NCBI GenBank assembly: GCA_964487915.1
Contig: CAZASN010000001.1
Location: forward strand, 248,001 to 312,000
DNA from: Proruminimicrobium sp964487915
Lineage (GTDB): Bacteria > Elusimicrobiota > Endomicrobiia > Endomicrobiales > Endomicrobiaceae
Length of the DNA stretch: 64,000 nucleotides
Direction of reading: 5' to 3'
Numbering within the stretch: position 1 is the stretch's first letter; each line of letters begins with the position of its first letter. Of this stretch, positions 15,701 through 24,175 are shown piece after piece. Below the pieces are notes generated by a model. The model searched no databases, was not told where the DNA came from, and worked only from the letters and a program-made list of their open reading frames with translations. The position numbers and the translations under genes were made by a program.

Positions 15701-17521
15701 ATGAATATAATTTTAAGCATTATTATTCCGTTGGCGGCAGGCGTTTTAATATATCTGTTGCCTTCAAAGTTTAATAAAACAAAAAATGTTTTATTTTTGG
15801 CTGCAGCCGCATTAAACTTTTTGATTGCCGTTGTTTTTTACGGTAAAATTATTTGTATATGTGACGCGTCGGAATATCTTGTTAATTTATTTTTCAGAAA
15901 TTACGAACTGAGTTCGTTTATGGCTGCGTTTTTAGCCGCGGTAACTCTTATAACTTCAATATACGCCGTTGCTTTTATGAAGCAGGATAAGAAAACGCAA
16001 GTGTTTTACGGGTCAATGCTGTTGGCTCTTTCATTCGTTAACGGAGTTTTATTCTCTGATAACTTTATATTTTTCTTATTTTTCTGGGAAGCGTTGATGA
16101 TTCCCATGTTTCTGATGATAGCTTCGGGAGAAAACAAACCTGTCCCTACCGCGATAAAAGCTTTCACTATATCCGCTGTAGCCGATTTATGCCTGATGTT
16201 CGGCGTTATGCTGGTTTGCGTGGCGGGAGATTCGTTCAGTATTTCAAAAGGAATATGCGAATTAAAAGCTGTTGTCCCCGGTACTTACGGACTGTTTACG
16301 ACAACGGCTTTTATTATGCTGTTTATAGGTGCGGCCGCAAAATTAGGCGCGATGCCGTTTCACAGCTGGATTCCGGAAGCTTCAACAAAAGCTCCGGTGG
16401 CATTTATGGTTTTTATGGTAACGGCGGTTGAAAAGATTTTAGGCGTATATTTATTAATCAGAATAACAAATGATTTTTTTATTATAGAACAATCGTCGTT
16501 TATAAGCGTTTCGGCGATGACTTTCGGAATAATTACGGCGCTTGTCGCAAACGCGCTTGCAATGGTTCAAACGGATTTTAAAAAGATGCTGTCTTATGCA
16601 AGCATAGGCCAAGCCGGTTTTATGATAGTGGCCGTATCAACGATGTCGGTAATAGGCACGGTTGCCGCCTTAATTCATATGCATGCTCACGTTATTTATA
16701 AAAGCGGCTTGTTCTTTGTTTCCGGAAATATTGAAAAAGCGGAAGGCTCAACGGATATAAATGTTATAAAAGGCGGTCTGAGAAAAAGTATGCCTTATAC
16801 GTTTGTCGCCTTTTTATTATCGGCCGCGGCGTTTGCCGGAGTTCCGTTTTTTTACGCTTTTTATTCAAAAGAAATGATTTATGAAAGCGCATTATCGGTT
16901 CATTGGATATTTTACGCGGGGCTTTTAGTATGTTCGCTGATTGCCATTATAACCATAATAAACTGGGGCGCCAGATTATTTTTTAATGTTCAGAATAACG
17001 ACGCTTTTGAAGACAAAGAAGCGTCAACATGGATGTTTATCCCTACTATTATATTTGCGCTGGCATGCGCTTTGCTGGGTTTATTTCATCAGGTTCCGCT
17101 TAAAATAATTTCTGTTGTTTTAAATTTAAATCTTCCCGAAACGCATTCAAATATTTTAGCCGTTGTTTTAATTTTAATTTCGCTTATATTATTTATTTTG
17201 GCCGTTTTGAATTTTATAAAAGCTTATAAGAAAAAAGCCGATTATCTCGGATATGCTTTGCCGGCAGCGAAATTTTTAAAAATTGACAAACTTAATTTAA
17301 ATGAAAATCTGGATCCTTACAACATGTTTATAGGTTTTATAAAAAGACTGTCAAAAGTTTTATTTGTCGCAGATAAGGCGTTAAATTATTTTTATGATCT
17401 GGTTATTCCTACCGGGATAGGGGAAATGGCAAGAAATACCAGAAAAGCGCATAACGGAAATATGTCAGTTTATCTGTTGTGGGTTCTTATAGGAATAGTT
17501 TGTATTTTTATAATTTTTTAG
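15701..17521 (+). CDS. Membrane-bound hydrogenase antiporter-like subunit 2 (NuoL-type, with long C-terminal extension)
   Basis: 606 residues, longest of the three antiporter-like subunits. It has the core motifs 'FFLFFWEALMIPMFLMI', 'KLGAMPFHSWIPEASTKAPV' and 'YASIGQAGFMI', plus about 130 extra C-terminal residues after ~470 ending in another helix ('VYLLWVLIGIVCIFIIF'). That tail looks like the NuoL lateral helix and anchor that ties the pumping modules together, so this is the most likely NuoL equivalent. Begins 9 bases after the previous stop and precedes the third antiporter-like gene by 10 bases. Confidence 0.9.
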   Translation: MNIILSIIIPLAAGVLIYLLPSKFNKTKNVLFLAAAALNFLIAVVFYGKIICICDASEYLVNLFFRNYELSSFMAAFLAAVTLITSIYAVAFMKQDKKTQVFYGSMLLALSFVNGVLFSDNFIFFLFFWEALMIPMFLMIASGENKPVPTAIKAFTISAVADLCLMFGVMLVCVAGDSFSISKGICELKAVVPGTYGLFTTTAFIMLFIGAAAKLGAMPFHSWIPEASTKAPVAFMVFMVTAVEKILGVYLLIRITNDFFIIEQSSFISVSAMTFGIITALVANALAMVQTDFKKMLSYASIGQAGFMIVAVSTMSVIGTVAALIHMHAHVIYKSGLFFVSGNIEKAEGSTDINVIKGGLRKSMPYTFVAFLLSAAAFAGVPFFYAFYSKEMIYESALSVHWIFYAGLLVCSLIAIITIINWGARLFFNVQNNDAFEDKEASTWMFIPTIIFALACALLGLFHQVPLKIISVVLNLNLPETHSNILAVVLILISLILFILAVLNFIKAYKKKADYLGYALPAAKFLKIDKLNLNENLDPYNMFIGFIKRLSKVLFVADKALNYFYDLVIPTGIGEMARNTRKAHNGNMSVYLLWVLIGIVCIFIIF

Positions 17522-17531
17522 GCGGGTACTA

Positions 17532-18938
17532 ATGTTTCTTTTGCTGGTTTTAATTCCGTTGTTTTTGGTGTTATTATTAAATCTTAACCTTTATAAGGTT
17601 AACTATAAGGCGGCGATTCTTATTGCCGGTCTTTTTTCATTATTCCAGATGTTTTTTATTTTTTCTCCGAAATTTTTCAGTACCGGTCTTGTAGATTTAT
17701 TGTCTTTAAGATTTGAATGCGACGGTATTTCATGGATAATGTTATTTTCCATAGCGATAGTTTCTTTTGCCGCAATATGCGTTTTATACGCAAGCGAAAC
17801 GATAGCTTCAGGGAAAAAATTTCATTTTGTAAATCTTGTTTTGCTGGCTCTTGCCGGTATGAACGGACTTGTTTTCGTCAGAGATATTTTTTCAATTTAT
17901 GTTTTTATAGAAATAATAGCAGCAACGTCGTATGTTTTGATAGCTTTGGATAAAACAAAAAAATCTCTGGAAGCAAGTTTTAAATATCTTGTTATTTCTT
18001 CGGTTGCCACGGTGATGATGTTAAGCGCTGTCGCAATATTGTTTATGGCGGCAGGCTCAACCGATTTTGTAAAAGTCGCGCAGATGTACAAAGAATACGG
18101 GGCAAATCCTTTAGTCGTGGTCGCAAGCGTATTTTTTATAGTGGGCTTATTTATAAAAGGCGGGGTTATGCCGTTTCACGGATGGCTGCCTGACGCATAT
18201 TCTGCGTCTCCTAATCCGACTTCGGTATTTTTGGCCGGTATAGTTACCAAAACGACGGGCATATATACGCTTGTCAGACTTTACGCTATTTTTGATTTTA
18301 ATTACAGTATGCAGCTTGTTTTTTTAGTTTTCGGTTCTTTATCAATAGTTGTTGCGGCTATTGGAGCGATAAACCAGGATAATTTTAAAAGAATGCTGGC
18401 GTATTCAAGCATAAGCCAGGTTGGCTATATAGTTTTGGCATTCGGTTCCGGAACTATTTTGGGGGTTTTTGCCGGAATGTTCCATTTATTCAATCATTCG
18501 GTCTTTAAATCTTTGTTATTTGTAAATGCTTCGGCTCTTGAAAGCCGAGTCAATACAAATCAAATACATAATATGTCGGGTCTGGCGTCGCGTATGCCTG
18601 TAACGTCTACGACTTCCGTCATTGCCTTTTTATCTACTGCCGGAATTCCGCCTCTTGCCGGTTTTTGGAGTAAACTGCTGATTGTTTTGGCGTTATGGTT
18701 TTCAGGTAAAAAAGAATTTGCCGTTTTGGCGTTGCTTGCCAGCATTTTTACGATAACATATTTTTTGATTATGCAAAAGAAAATATTTTTCGGACAATTG
18801 AAAGAAAAATTTAATACAATAAAAGAAGCTCGTTTTACGATAAGACTGGCGTCTTTGTTTTTATGCGCGATTACGATTTTAACTGGTCTGTTTTTTCCGA
18901 TTGTTTTAAATTTTATGGCTTTTTTATTTAGTTTTTAA
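17532..18938 (+). CDS. Membrane-bound hydrogenase antiporter-like subunit 3 (NuoN/MrpD-type)
   Basis: 468 residues, multi-spanning, with 'SIYVFIEIIAATSYVLIAL' (helix-5 glutamate), 'FIKGGVMPFHGWLPDAYSASP', 'AYSSISQVGYIVLA' and 'AGIPPLAGFWSKL'. It is the third paralogue of the same family in a row, matching the L/M/N trio of respiratory complex I rather than the single or double antiporter of simple Ech-type hydrogenases. Same operon. Confidence 0.9.
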   Translation: MFLLLVLIPLFLVLLLNLNLYKVNYKAAILIAGLFSLFQMFFIFSPKFFSTGLVDLLSLRFECDGISWIMLFSIAIVSFAAICVLYASETIASGKKFHFVNLVLLALAGMNGLVFVRDIFSIYVFIEIIAATSYVLIALDKTKKSLEASFKYLVISSVATVMMLSAVAILFMAAGSTDFVKVAQMYKEYGANPLVVVASVFFIVGLFIKGGVMPFHGWLPDAYSASPNPTSVFLAGIVTKTTGIYTLVRLYAIFDFNYSMQLVFLVFGSLSIVVAAIGAINQDNFKRMLAYSSISQVGYIVLAFGSGTILGVFAGMFHLFNHSVFKSLLFVNASALESRVNTNQIHNMSGLASRMPVTSTTSVIAFLSTAGIPPLAGFWSKLLIVLALWFSGKKEFAVLALLASIFTITYFLIMQKKIFFGQLKEKFNTIKEARFTIRLASLFLCAITILTGLFFPIVLNFMAFLFSF

Positions 18939-18949
18939 GAGAGGATATT

Positions 18950-19459
18950 TTGGAAAACTTGTACATTCACATTTTTTTGTTGGCGCTGATAGTCATAATA
19001 TCGGTTTTTGCCGTTTCGCATTACCGTATTATAAGAGGAGCCATTTTGCTCGGAGCTGTGAGCTTTTTGGTTTCAGTATCTCTTTTTATGCTTAAAGCTC
19101 CCATTGCGGCAATGTTTGAATTGTCGGTGTGCACCGGACTTATTACCGTTATTTTTATAAGCGTTATAAGTTTGACAAATCCGGTCTATGCCGGACAGAA
19201 AAAAACAAATGAAATATCAATGGCAAAAAAAATCATAATACTGTTTTTAATAGTCGCAATATGCGGATTTTGCATATATTTGTTTGACGAAAAAAATATA
19301 AGCTGGATTCCGGTTATGAATGACGCGCAAAAAACGGTTACGACAAAAGACAGCTTATGGAATCTCAGACATGTTGATTTAATAGGTCAGGCTTTAATAC
19401 TTTTAACGGGCATATTTGCCGTTGTGGTATTATTTAAAAAAGGCAAGGAAGAAAAATGA
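18950..19459 (+). CDS. NuoJ-like membrane subunit of the hydrogenase
   Basis: 169 residues, four to five helices. 'FELSVCTGLITVIFISVISL' corresponds to the NuoJ/HyfE region that carries the broken helix of complex I. The gene starts at a TTG at 18950 preceded by GAGGA (18941-18945), since no ATG or GTG is placed better. Stop overlaps the nuoK-like start by 4 bases (ATGA). Assignment rests on position between the antiporter-like genes and the nuoK-like gene, and on topology. Confidence 0.75.
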   Translation: MENLYIHIFLLALIVIISVFAVSHYRIIRGAILLGAVSFLVSVSLFMLKAPIAAMFELSVCTGLITVIFISVISLTNPVYAGQKKTNEISMAKKIIILFLIVAICGFCIYLFDEKNISWIPVMNDAQKTVTTKDSLWNLRHVDLIGQALILLTGIFAVVVLFKKGKEEK

Positions 19460-19776
19460 ACGCCGAATCTTTAATACTTTTTAAATTGTATATTATGATA
19501 ATGCCGATATTGTTTATTATAGGCATCTTTGCCGTTATGACCGCAAAAAATATCGTAGCAATTATAATCGGCATTGAAATAATGACAAAAGGCGTTACGC
19601 TTCTTCTTGCGGCAAGCGGTTATTTCGGCGGTAAACCGGAAATAGCCCAGAATTTTATTATAGTTATGATTATTATAGAAGTAGTCATACTTACTATAGC
19701 GTCGGGGCTGATCGTAAATATAGTAAGAAAATATGATTCGCTCAGCACTAAAAATATAAGGAATCTGAAAGGATAA
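19456..19776 (+). CDS. NuoK-like membrane subunit of the hydrogenase
   Basis: 106 residues, three helices, standard NuoK/MrpC size. 'VAIIIGIEIMTKGVTLLLAA' carries the glutamate of helix 2 and 'FIIVMIIIEVVILTIASGLIVNIVRK' that of helix 3; both lie on the proton path in complex I. ATGA overlap with the NuoJ-like gene and a 1-base gap to the NuoA-like gene. Confidence 0.88.
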   Translation: MNAESLILFKLYIMIMPILFIIGIFAVMTAKNIVAIIIGIEIMTKGVTLLLAASGYFGGKPEIAQNFIIVMIIIEVVILTIASGLIVNIVRKYDSLSTKNIRNLKG

Positions 19777-19777
19777 A

Positions 19778-20116
19778 ATGCAAAATATTTTTATTACGCC
19801 TCCGGTAATTGTGGTTTTTATAGCGGTAATAGTAACGGTTGTTTTTTTATTATTGTCAAAATTATCTTATAAAAGCGGCAATAACCCTAAAGGAAAATTC
19901 AAAGCTTATTCGTGCGGAGAAGAACCGGTTGAAGAGAGAAGAAAACCAAGTTATACAAGATTTTTTCCATTTGCTTTTTTCTTTACAATTATGCACGTTG
20001 TTGTTTTGCTTATAGCGACTGTTCCTGTTAATATTAAAAGCAGTCTGGGTTTTATTCTTTTATTTATAGTTATATCTTTTATAAGCATTCCGATTTTATT
20101 CAGGGAAGAAGATTAA
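19778..20116 (+). CDS. NuoA-like membrane subunit of the hydrogenase
   Basis: 112 residues with three predicted helices. The loop 'GKFKAYSCGEEPVEE' fits the conserved Y-x-C-G-x-x-P segment of NuoA, which lies next to the quinone chamber in complex I. Most group 4 [NiFe] hydrogenases lack a NuoA homologue, so its presence makes this complex unusually complex I-like. Directly abuts the next gene, with no intervening base between stop and ATG. Confidence 0.85.
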   Translation: MQNIFITPPVIVVFIAVIVTVVFLLLSKLSYKSGNNPKGKFKAYSCGEEPVEERRKPSYTRFFPFAFFFTIMHVVVLLIATVPVNIKSSLGFILLFIVISFISIPILFREED

Positions 20117-20566
20117 ATGAAAATAGTGGACAGAATAGTTAATTGGGCAAGATTAAAATCACCGTGGGTAATTCATTTTAATACGGGCGCGTGCAACGCA
20201 TGCGACATTGAAATAGTCGCTTCGCTTACTCCGACTTACGATATTGAGAGATTCGGTTCGTTATTGAAGGGAACGCCGAGGCACGCCGATGTTTTGCTGT
20301 GTTCGGGTCCAGTCACAAGACAATTAAAAGACAGGCTTGTAAGAATTTACGAGCAGATGCCCGAACCTAAGTTTGTTGTTGCCGTAGGAACCTGCGCGTG
20401 TTCCGGCGGAGTTTTTAACGGCTGCTACAGCATGCTTTCAGGTATTGACGAAGCGATACCGGTTTCAATGTATATACCGGGATGTCCGGCAAGCCCGGAT
20501 GCTATAATAGACGGAGTAGTTAAACTTTTAAAAGAATACGAAGAAAGCGTAAAGGATAAGAAATGA
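20117..20566 (+). CDS. Hydrogenase small subunit, NuoB-like (proximal [4Fe-4S] carrier)
   Basis: 149 residues. Four cysteines expected for the proximal cluster are present: C26 and C29 in 'GACNACDIE', C93 in 'GTCACSGG' and C123 in 'PGCPASP'. This subunit passes electrons between the NiFe site of the large subunit and the ferredoxin-like subunit at 23204. It is the short, soluble form typical of group 4 hydrogenases and complex I. ATGA overlap with the NuoC-like gene. Confidence 0.93.
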   Translation: MKIVDRIVNWARLKSPWVIHFNTGACNACDIEIVASLTPTYDIERFGSLLKGTPRHADVLLCSGPVTRQLKDRLVRIYEQMPEPKFVVAVGTCACSGGVFNGCYSMLSGIDEAIPVSMYIPGCPASPDAIIDGVVKLLKEYEESVKDKK

Positions 20567-21051
20567 TGCATGCGACAGACATAGCTCTTCAGATAAAAAA
20601 CAAATATTCTTCTTCCGTAGTCGGCATTAACGTGCAGAGAGAAAGAAGACTCTGGCTTGAACTTGTTACCGGTGATTTTAGAAAATGTTTTGAAAGACTT
20701 ATAAAAGAAGACGGATTTGAAATACTTGTTACGATTACGGGTCTTGATACCGGCGAAAAATATGAAGTAATTTATCATATGTCGGATAAAGAAGGCAGAG
20801 TTCTCAATATAAAAATTTCAATAGACAGAGATAACCCTGTAGTTTCAACGATTACGGATTTGTTTCCCGCGGCCGAATTGTCCGAAAGAGAACTTATGGA
20901 TTTGCTCGGAATAAAAGTTGAAGGACTTCCCGAGGGAAGAAGATACCCTCTGCCGGATAACTGGCCTCAGGGACAATACCCTCTCAGAAAAGACTGGGAT
21001 CCGTCGGTTTTAGATAAAAAAATAGAAAAATCCGGTGATAAAAATGACTAA
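20563..21051 (+). CDS. NuoC-like subunit of the hydrogenase
   Basis: 162 residues. 'VISTITDLFPAAELSERELMDLLGI' pattern (here 'VVSTITDLFPAAELSERE') and 'RRYPLPDNWPQGQYPLRKDW' are typical of the 30 kDa subunit (NuoC, HycE N-terminal domain). Here it is separate from the large subunit, unlike HycE/HyfG, where the two are fused. It overlaps the small-subunit gene by 4 bases and the large-subunit gene by 8. Confidence 0.92.
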   Translation: MMHATDIALQIKNKYSSSVVGINVQRERRLWLELVTGDFRKCFERLIKEDGFEILVTITGLDTGEKYEVIYHMSDKEGRVLNIKISIDRDNPVVSTITDLFPAAELSERELMDLLGIKVEGLPEGRRYPLPDNWPQGQYPLRKDWDPSVLDKKIEKSGDKND

Positions 21052-22270
21052 AAGAATTGTAATACCAGTAGGACCGCAGCATCCTGCGCTCAAAGAGCCG
21101 GCAAGTTTTGACGTTACTTTAAAAGGCGAACGCGTAGCCGATATTTTAGTTAAAGTAGGTTATAACCACAGAGGAATAGAAAAAGGCTGCGAGGGCAGAC
21201 CTTATCTTCACTGCGTTTATCTTTTGGAAAGAGTCTGCGGGATATGTTCTCACTCTCATTCAACATGTTTTATTCAGGCTGTTGAAGAACTTGCAAATGT
21301 TAAAATTCCGGAAAAAGCTTCTTATATAAGAGCATTGTTCGGAGAACTTGAAAGAATACACAGCCATCTTTTGTGGCTCGGCGTAGCGGCTCATGAAATA
21401 GGTTTTGATACTCTTCTTATGTACTCATGGAGAGACAGAGAAGTTGTGATGGATCTTCTTGCCCTGCTTGCCGGCAACAGGGTAAATTATACGGTTAACG
21501 TTATAGGCGGCGTAAGAAAAGATATTACGGAAGAAGAAAAAGGCCAGATTTTAAAAGCGGTTGACATACTTGAAGAAAGAACAAAATATTATGTTCAGGT
21601 CGCCACGGAAGAAGTTACTTTTATAGAAAGGCTTTCAAAAGTGGGATATATCTCTTATGAAGACGCGTTGAGACTCGGCGCGGTAGGCCCTACCGGAAGA
21701 GCTTCAGGCATAAAAAGAGACGTCAGAAAAGACGATCCTTATGCGGCTTACGAGGAAATTGATTTTGATATTATAACCGACGACCACTGCGATGTTTACG
21801 GAAGAGCGGTAGTAAGAGTTAAGGAACTTTTACAATCCTATTCTATAATCAGACAGCTTATAAAAAAACTTCCGCAGACTCCTTTATCTGTAAACGTTCC
21901 GAAAAATATTCCGGCGGGCGAAGCCGTTTCAAGATACGAAGCCCCGAGAGGCGAAGATATCCATTACGTTAAATCAAACGGAACTGATAAACCGGACAGA
22001 GTAAAATTAAGAGCTCCGACTCTTGCCAATGTTCAGGCTGTCGCAAAAATGCTTGAAAACGGAAATTTCGCCGATGTTCCGATAGTCGTTGCGGCTATAG
22101 ACCCGTGTTTTTCATGCACCGATAGAATGATAGTCGCGGCAAATGACGTATTGTCTGAAAAAGAAAACAGAATGACATGGAAACAGCTGAGAGAATTTTC
22201 AATAAACTGGTATAAAAAGAATAAAGGCGTTGATTTTTCAAAAATAAAAAAATCGGATAAACATATATGA
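21044..22270 (+). CDS. [NiFe] hydrogenase large catalytic subunit, group 4, NuoD-like
   Basis: 408 residues from the ATG at 21044 (GGTGAT at 21034-21039 serves as ribosome site; a GTG at 21035 also lies in frame). Both nickel ligand motifs are intact: C65-x-x-C68-x-x-x-H72 ('RVCGICSHSH') and D353-P-C355-x-x-C358-x-x-R361 ('DPCFSCTDR'). It is therefore a hydrogenase, not a quinone-reducing NuoD. After R361 there are 47 more residues; in E. coli HycE the corresponding tail is cut off by an endopeptidase after this arginine, so a processing protease (HycI type) is expected elsewhere. No hyp maturation genes are in the window. Likely reaction: proton reduction with reduced ferredoxin, or the reverse, coupled to ion pumping. 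Confidence 0.94.
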   Translation: MTKRIVIPVGPQHPALKEPASFDVTLKGERVADILVKVGYNHRGIEKGCEGRPYLHCVYLLERVCGICSHSHSTCFIQAVEELANVKIPEKASYIRALFGELERIHSHLLWLGVAAHEIGFDTLLMYSWRDREVVMDLLALLAGNRVNYTVNVIGGVRKDITEEEKGQILKAVDILEERTKYYVQVATEEVTFIERLSKVGYISYEDALRLGAVGPTGRASGIKRDVRKDDPYAAYEEIDFDIITDDHCDVYGRAVVRVKELLQSYSIIRQLIKKLPQTPLSVNVPKNIPAGEAVSRYEAPRGEDIHYVKSNGTDKPDRVKLRAPTLANVQAVAKMLENGNFADVPIVVAAIDPCFSCTDRMIVAANDVLSEKENRMTWKQLREFSINWYKKNKGVDFSKIKKSDKHI

Positions 22271-23202
22271 CGCTATACTTAATAAAAATTTTAATTTTTC
22301 CGGGTCTTTTGTTTTTGTTTATACTTTCTTTAATAGGCGAATATTATGACAGAAAATTATACGCCAGAATGCAAAACAGAGTCGGACCTCCGTGGTTTCA
22401 GCCGGTTGCCGATTTTATTAAACTTTTGGGTAAAGAACTTATAATCCCTCTTAACGCCGATGCGAGAATTTTTAAAATATTGCCGGTTTTTGCATGCGTT
22501 GCGACTATTGTCGCGTATTTATATATTCCGTTATTTTCAAAAACTTCTCTTTTATCATTTAACGGCGATATGATTTTCGTGTTATATATGCTTACTTTGC
22601 CTACATTGTCTTACGCTTTGGCGGGATGGTATTCAAGATCTCCTTACGCTTTAATGGGTTCCACGAGAGTTTTAACGCAGCTTTTCGCTTATGAAGTCCC
22701 GTTATTTATGGCCGTTCTTGCGCCGGCTATTTTGGCAAGTTCATGGTCGTTTTCAGAATTGATAACGTTTTATCAGACTCATAATTGGTTATGGCTTGTA
22801 AATATTTTAGGTTTTATAGTAGCAATGATAACTTTGCAGGGAAAATTGGAAAAAGTGCCTTTTGATATACCGGAAGCCGAAACGGAAATTGTCGCCGGCG
22901 TATTTACCGAATATACCGGTCCGTTATACGCATATTTCAGGCTTGCAATGAATATGCAGACTATAGCGGGCGCTTCGCTTGTCGCGGCAGTATTTTTGCC
23001 TTTTGGTTTCGGTTCTTGTTTAATCGTCAATTTTATAATTTATATTTTAAAAATAGCGTTTATATTATTTTTGCTTGCATTGATGAGAACTTTATTTGCA
23101 AGGCTTAGAATAGACCAAATGCTTGTTTTTTGCTGGAAATATCTGGCTCCTATAGCTTTGGCGCAGATAACCGTAAATATCATTATAAAGGCTTGGTTAT
23201 AA
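22267..23202 (+). CDS. NuoH-like membrane anchor subunit of the hydrogenase
   Basis: 311 residues, eight helices. 'YDRKLYARMQNRVGPPWFQPVADFIKLLGKE' region (I see the core 'RMQNRVGPPWFQPVADF') and 'VPFDIPEAETEIVAGVFTEYTG' are the classic NuoH/HycD/EchB signatures, with the acidic loop that links the catalytic module to the membrane arm. ATGA overlap with the large subunit gene. Confidence 0.95.
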   Translation: MTLYLIKILIFPGLLFLFILSLIGEYYDRKLYARMQNRVGPPWFQPVADFIKLLGKELIIPLNADARIFKILPVFACVATIVAYLYIPLFSKTSLLSFNGDMIFVLYMLTLPTLSYALAGWYSRSPYALMGSTRVLTQLFAYEVPLFMAVLAPAILASSWSFSELITFYQTHNWLWLVNILGFIVAMITLQGKLEKVPFDIPEAETEIVAGVFTEYTGPLYAYFRLAMNMQTIAGASLVAAVFLPFGFGSCLIVNFIIYILKIAFILFLLALMRTLFARLRIDQMLVFCWKYLAPIALAQITVNIIIKAWL

Positions 23203-23203
23203 A

Positions 23204-23554
23204 ATGAGTAAAAAAATAGGAAAAATGCTTATAGAAGTTACTTCTTCTCTTTTCAAAAAACCCGCTACTTCGGAGTATCCTTTCAAAAAAAGAGAAATAC
23301 ACAAAAGTTATAGCGGCAAAATCGCTTTTGACAAAGAAAAATGCATAGGCTGCAATATATGCGTAAGAAATTGTCCCGCAAAAGCTCTTGTCGTTGCGAA
23401 AGTCGCCGATAAAGTTTTTGAAATGACGCTGTCTCTTACAAAATGCATATTTTGCGGGCAGTGCGTCGTTTCATGCCCCAAAAAAGCGCTTTCAACAACC
23501 GATGAGTTTGAGCTTGCCCAATCGGATAAAAGCAAATTAACCGTAAAATTGTAA
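23204..23554 (+). CDS. NuoI-like 2x[4Fe-4S] ferredoxin subunit of the hydrogenase
   Basis: 116 residues with two full cluster motifs, 'CIGCNICVRNCP' and 'CIFCGQCVVSCP'. It takes electrons from soluble ferredoxin and hands them to the small subunit. It is the last gene of the operon. There are no NuoE, NuoF or NuoG homologues here, so NADH is not expected to be the direct donor. No hairpin terminator was seen in the 81-base gap that follows. Confidence 0.93.
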   Translation: MSKKIGKMLIEVTSSLFKKPATSEYPFKKREIHKSYSGKIAFDKEKCIGCNICVRNCPAKALVVAKVADKVFEMTLSLTKCIFCGQCVVSCPKKALSTTDEFELAQSDKSKLTVKL

Positions 23555-23601
23555 TCCTTTAAACTGTAAAAACCAACCGAATCTTCCTGATTTAAATTAT
23601 C

Positions 23602-23630
23602 TTGATTTATCACGTTTTTTTCGTTATAAT
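23602..23630 (+). promoter_or_regulatory. Promoter of hpt, very close to the start codon
   Basis: TTGATT (23602-23607), 17-base spacer, perfect TATAAT (23625-23630). Expected transcription start is near 23637, at the GTG (23636) or about 8 bases before the ATG (23645). Confidence 0.65.
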
Positions 23631-23635
23631 CTATC

Positions 23636-24172
23636 GTGAAAAAGATGAAACATAAAAACGCCGGAATAAAAAAAATAATTTCAAAGAATGAAATTCAAAA
23701 AAAAGTTTGCGAACTTGCAAAACGCATAAACAAAGATTATTATAAAAAAGATTTAATCGTTCTGTCCGTTTTGTCCGGAAGCGTTGTTTTTTGCAGCGAT
23801 ATAATCAGAAAGCTGGATGTTAATTTTAAACTTGATTTTATTAAGGTTTCGTCATATAAAGGCAAAAAATCGGCAGACAAAATCCGGTTGGATTTTCCTT
23901 TCAATTACGACGTTGAAAATAAAGACGTGCTGATTGTGGAAGATATTTACGATACCGGAAAAACTCTTGCGTATCTTAAAAATTTTTTGACTGAAAAAAA
24001 AGCGAGAAGCGTGGCGTTTTGCGTGCTGGTTGACAAGAAAATAAAAAAAAAGAGCATAGTTAAAATAAAATATTGCGGATTTTCCGTAGGAAATAAATTC
24101 ATAGTAGGTTACGGTCTTGATTTTAATGAGAAATTCAGGGGCTTACCCTATATAGGCGCGTTAGGAGATTAA
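23636..24172 (+). CDS. hpt: Hypoxanthine phosphoribosyltransferase
   Basis: 178 residues from the GTG at 23636, or 175 from the ATG at 23645. The PRPP-binding motif 'VLIVEDIYDTGKTL' and the N-terminal 'VLSVLSGSVVFCSDI' and 'FIKVSSYKG' match bacterial HPRT, which salvages hypoxanthine and guanine to IMP and GMP. No ribosome-binding site is visible before either start, and the promoter lies almost on top of them, so the mRNA may be leaderless. ftsH follows 3 bases after the stop; the hpt-ftsH order (also tilS-hpt-ftsH) is common in bacteria, which supports the call. Confidence 0.9.
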   Translation: MKKMKHKNAGIKKIISKNEIQKKVCELAKRINKDYYKKDLIVLSVLSGSVVFCSDIIRKLDVNFKLDFIKVSSYKGKKSADKIRLDFPFNYDVENKDVLIVEDIYDTGKTLAYLKNFLTEKKARSVAFCVLVDKKIKKKSIVKIKYCGFSVGNKFIVGYGLDFNEKFRGLPYIGALGD

Positions 24173-24175
24173 TTT

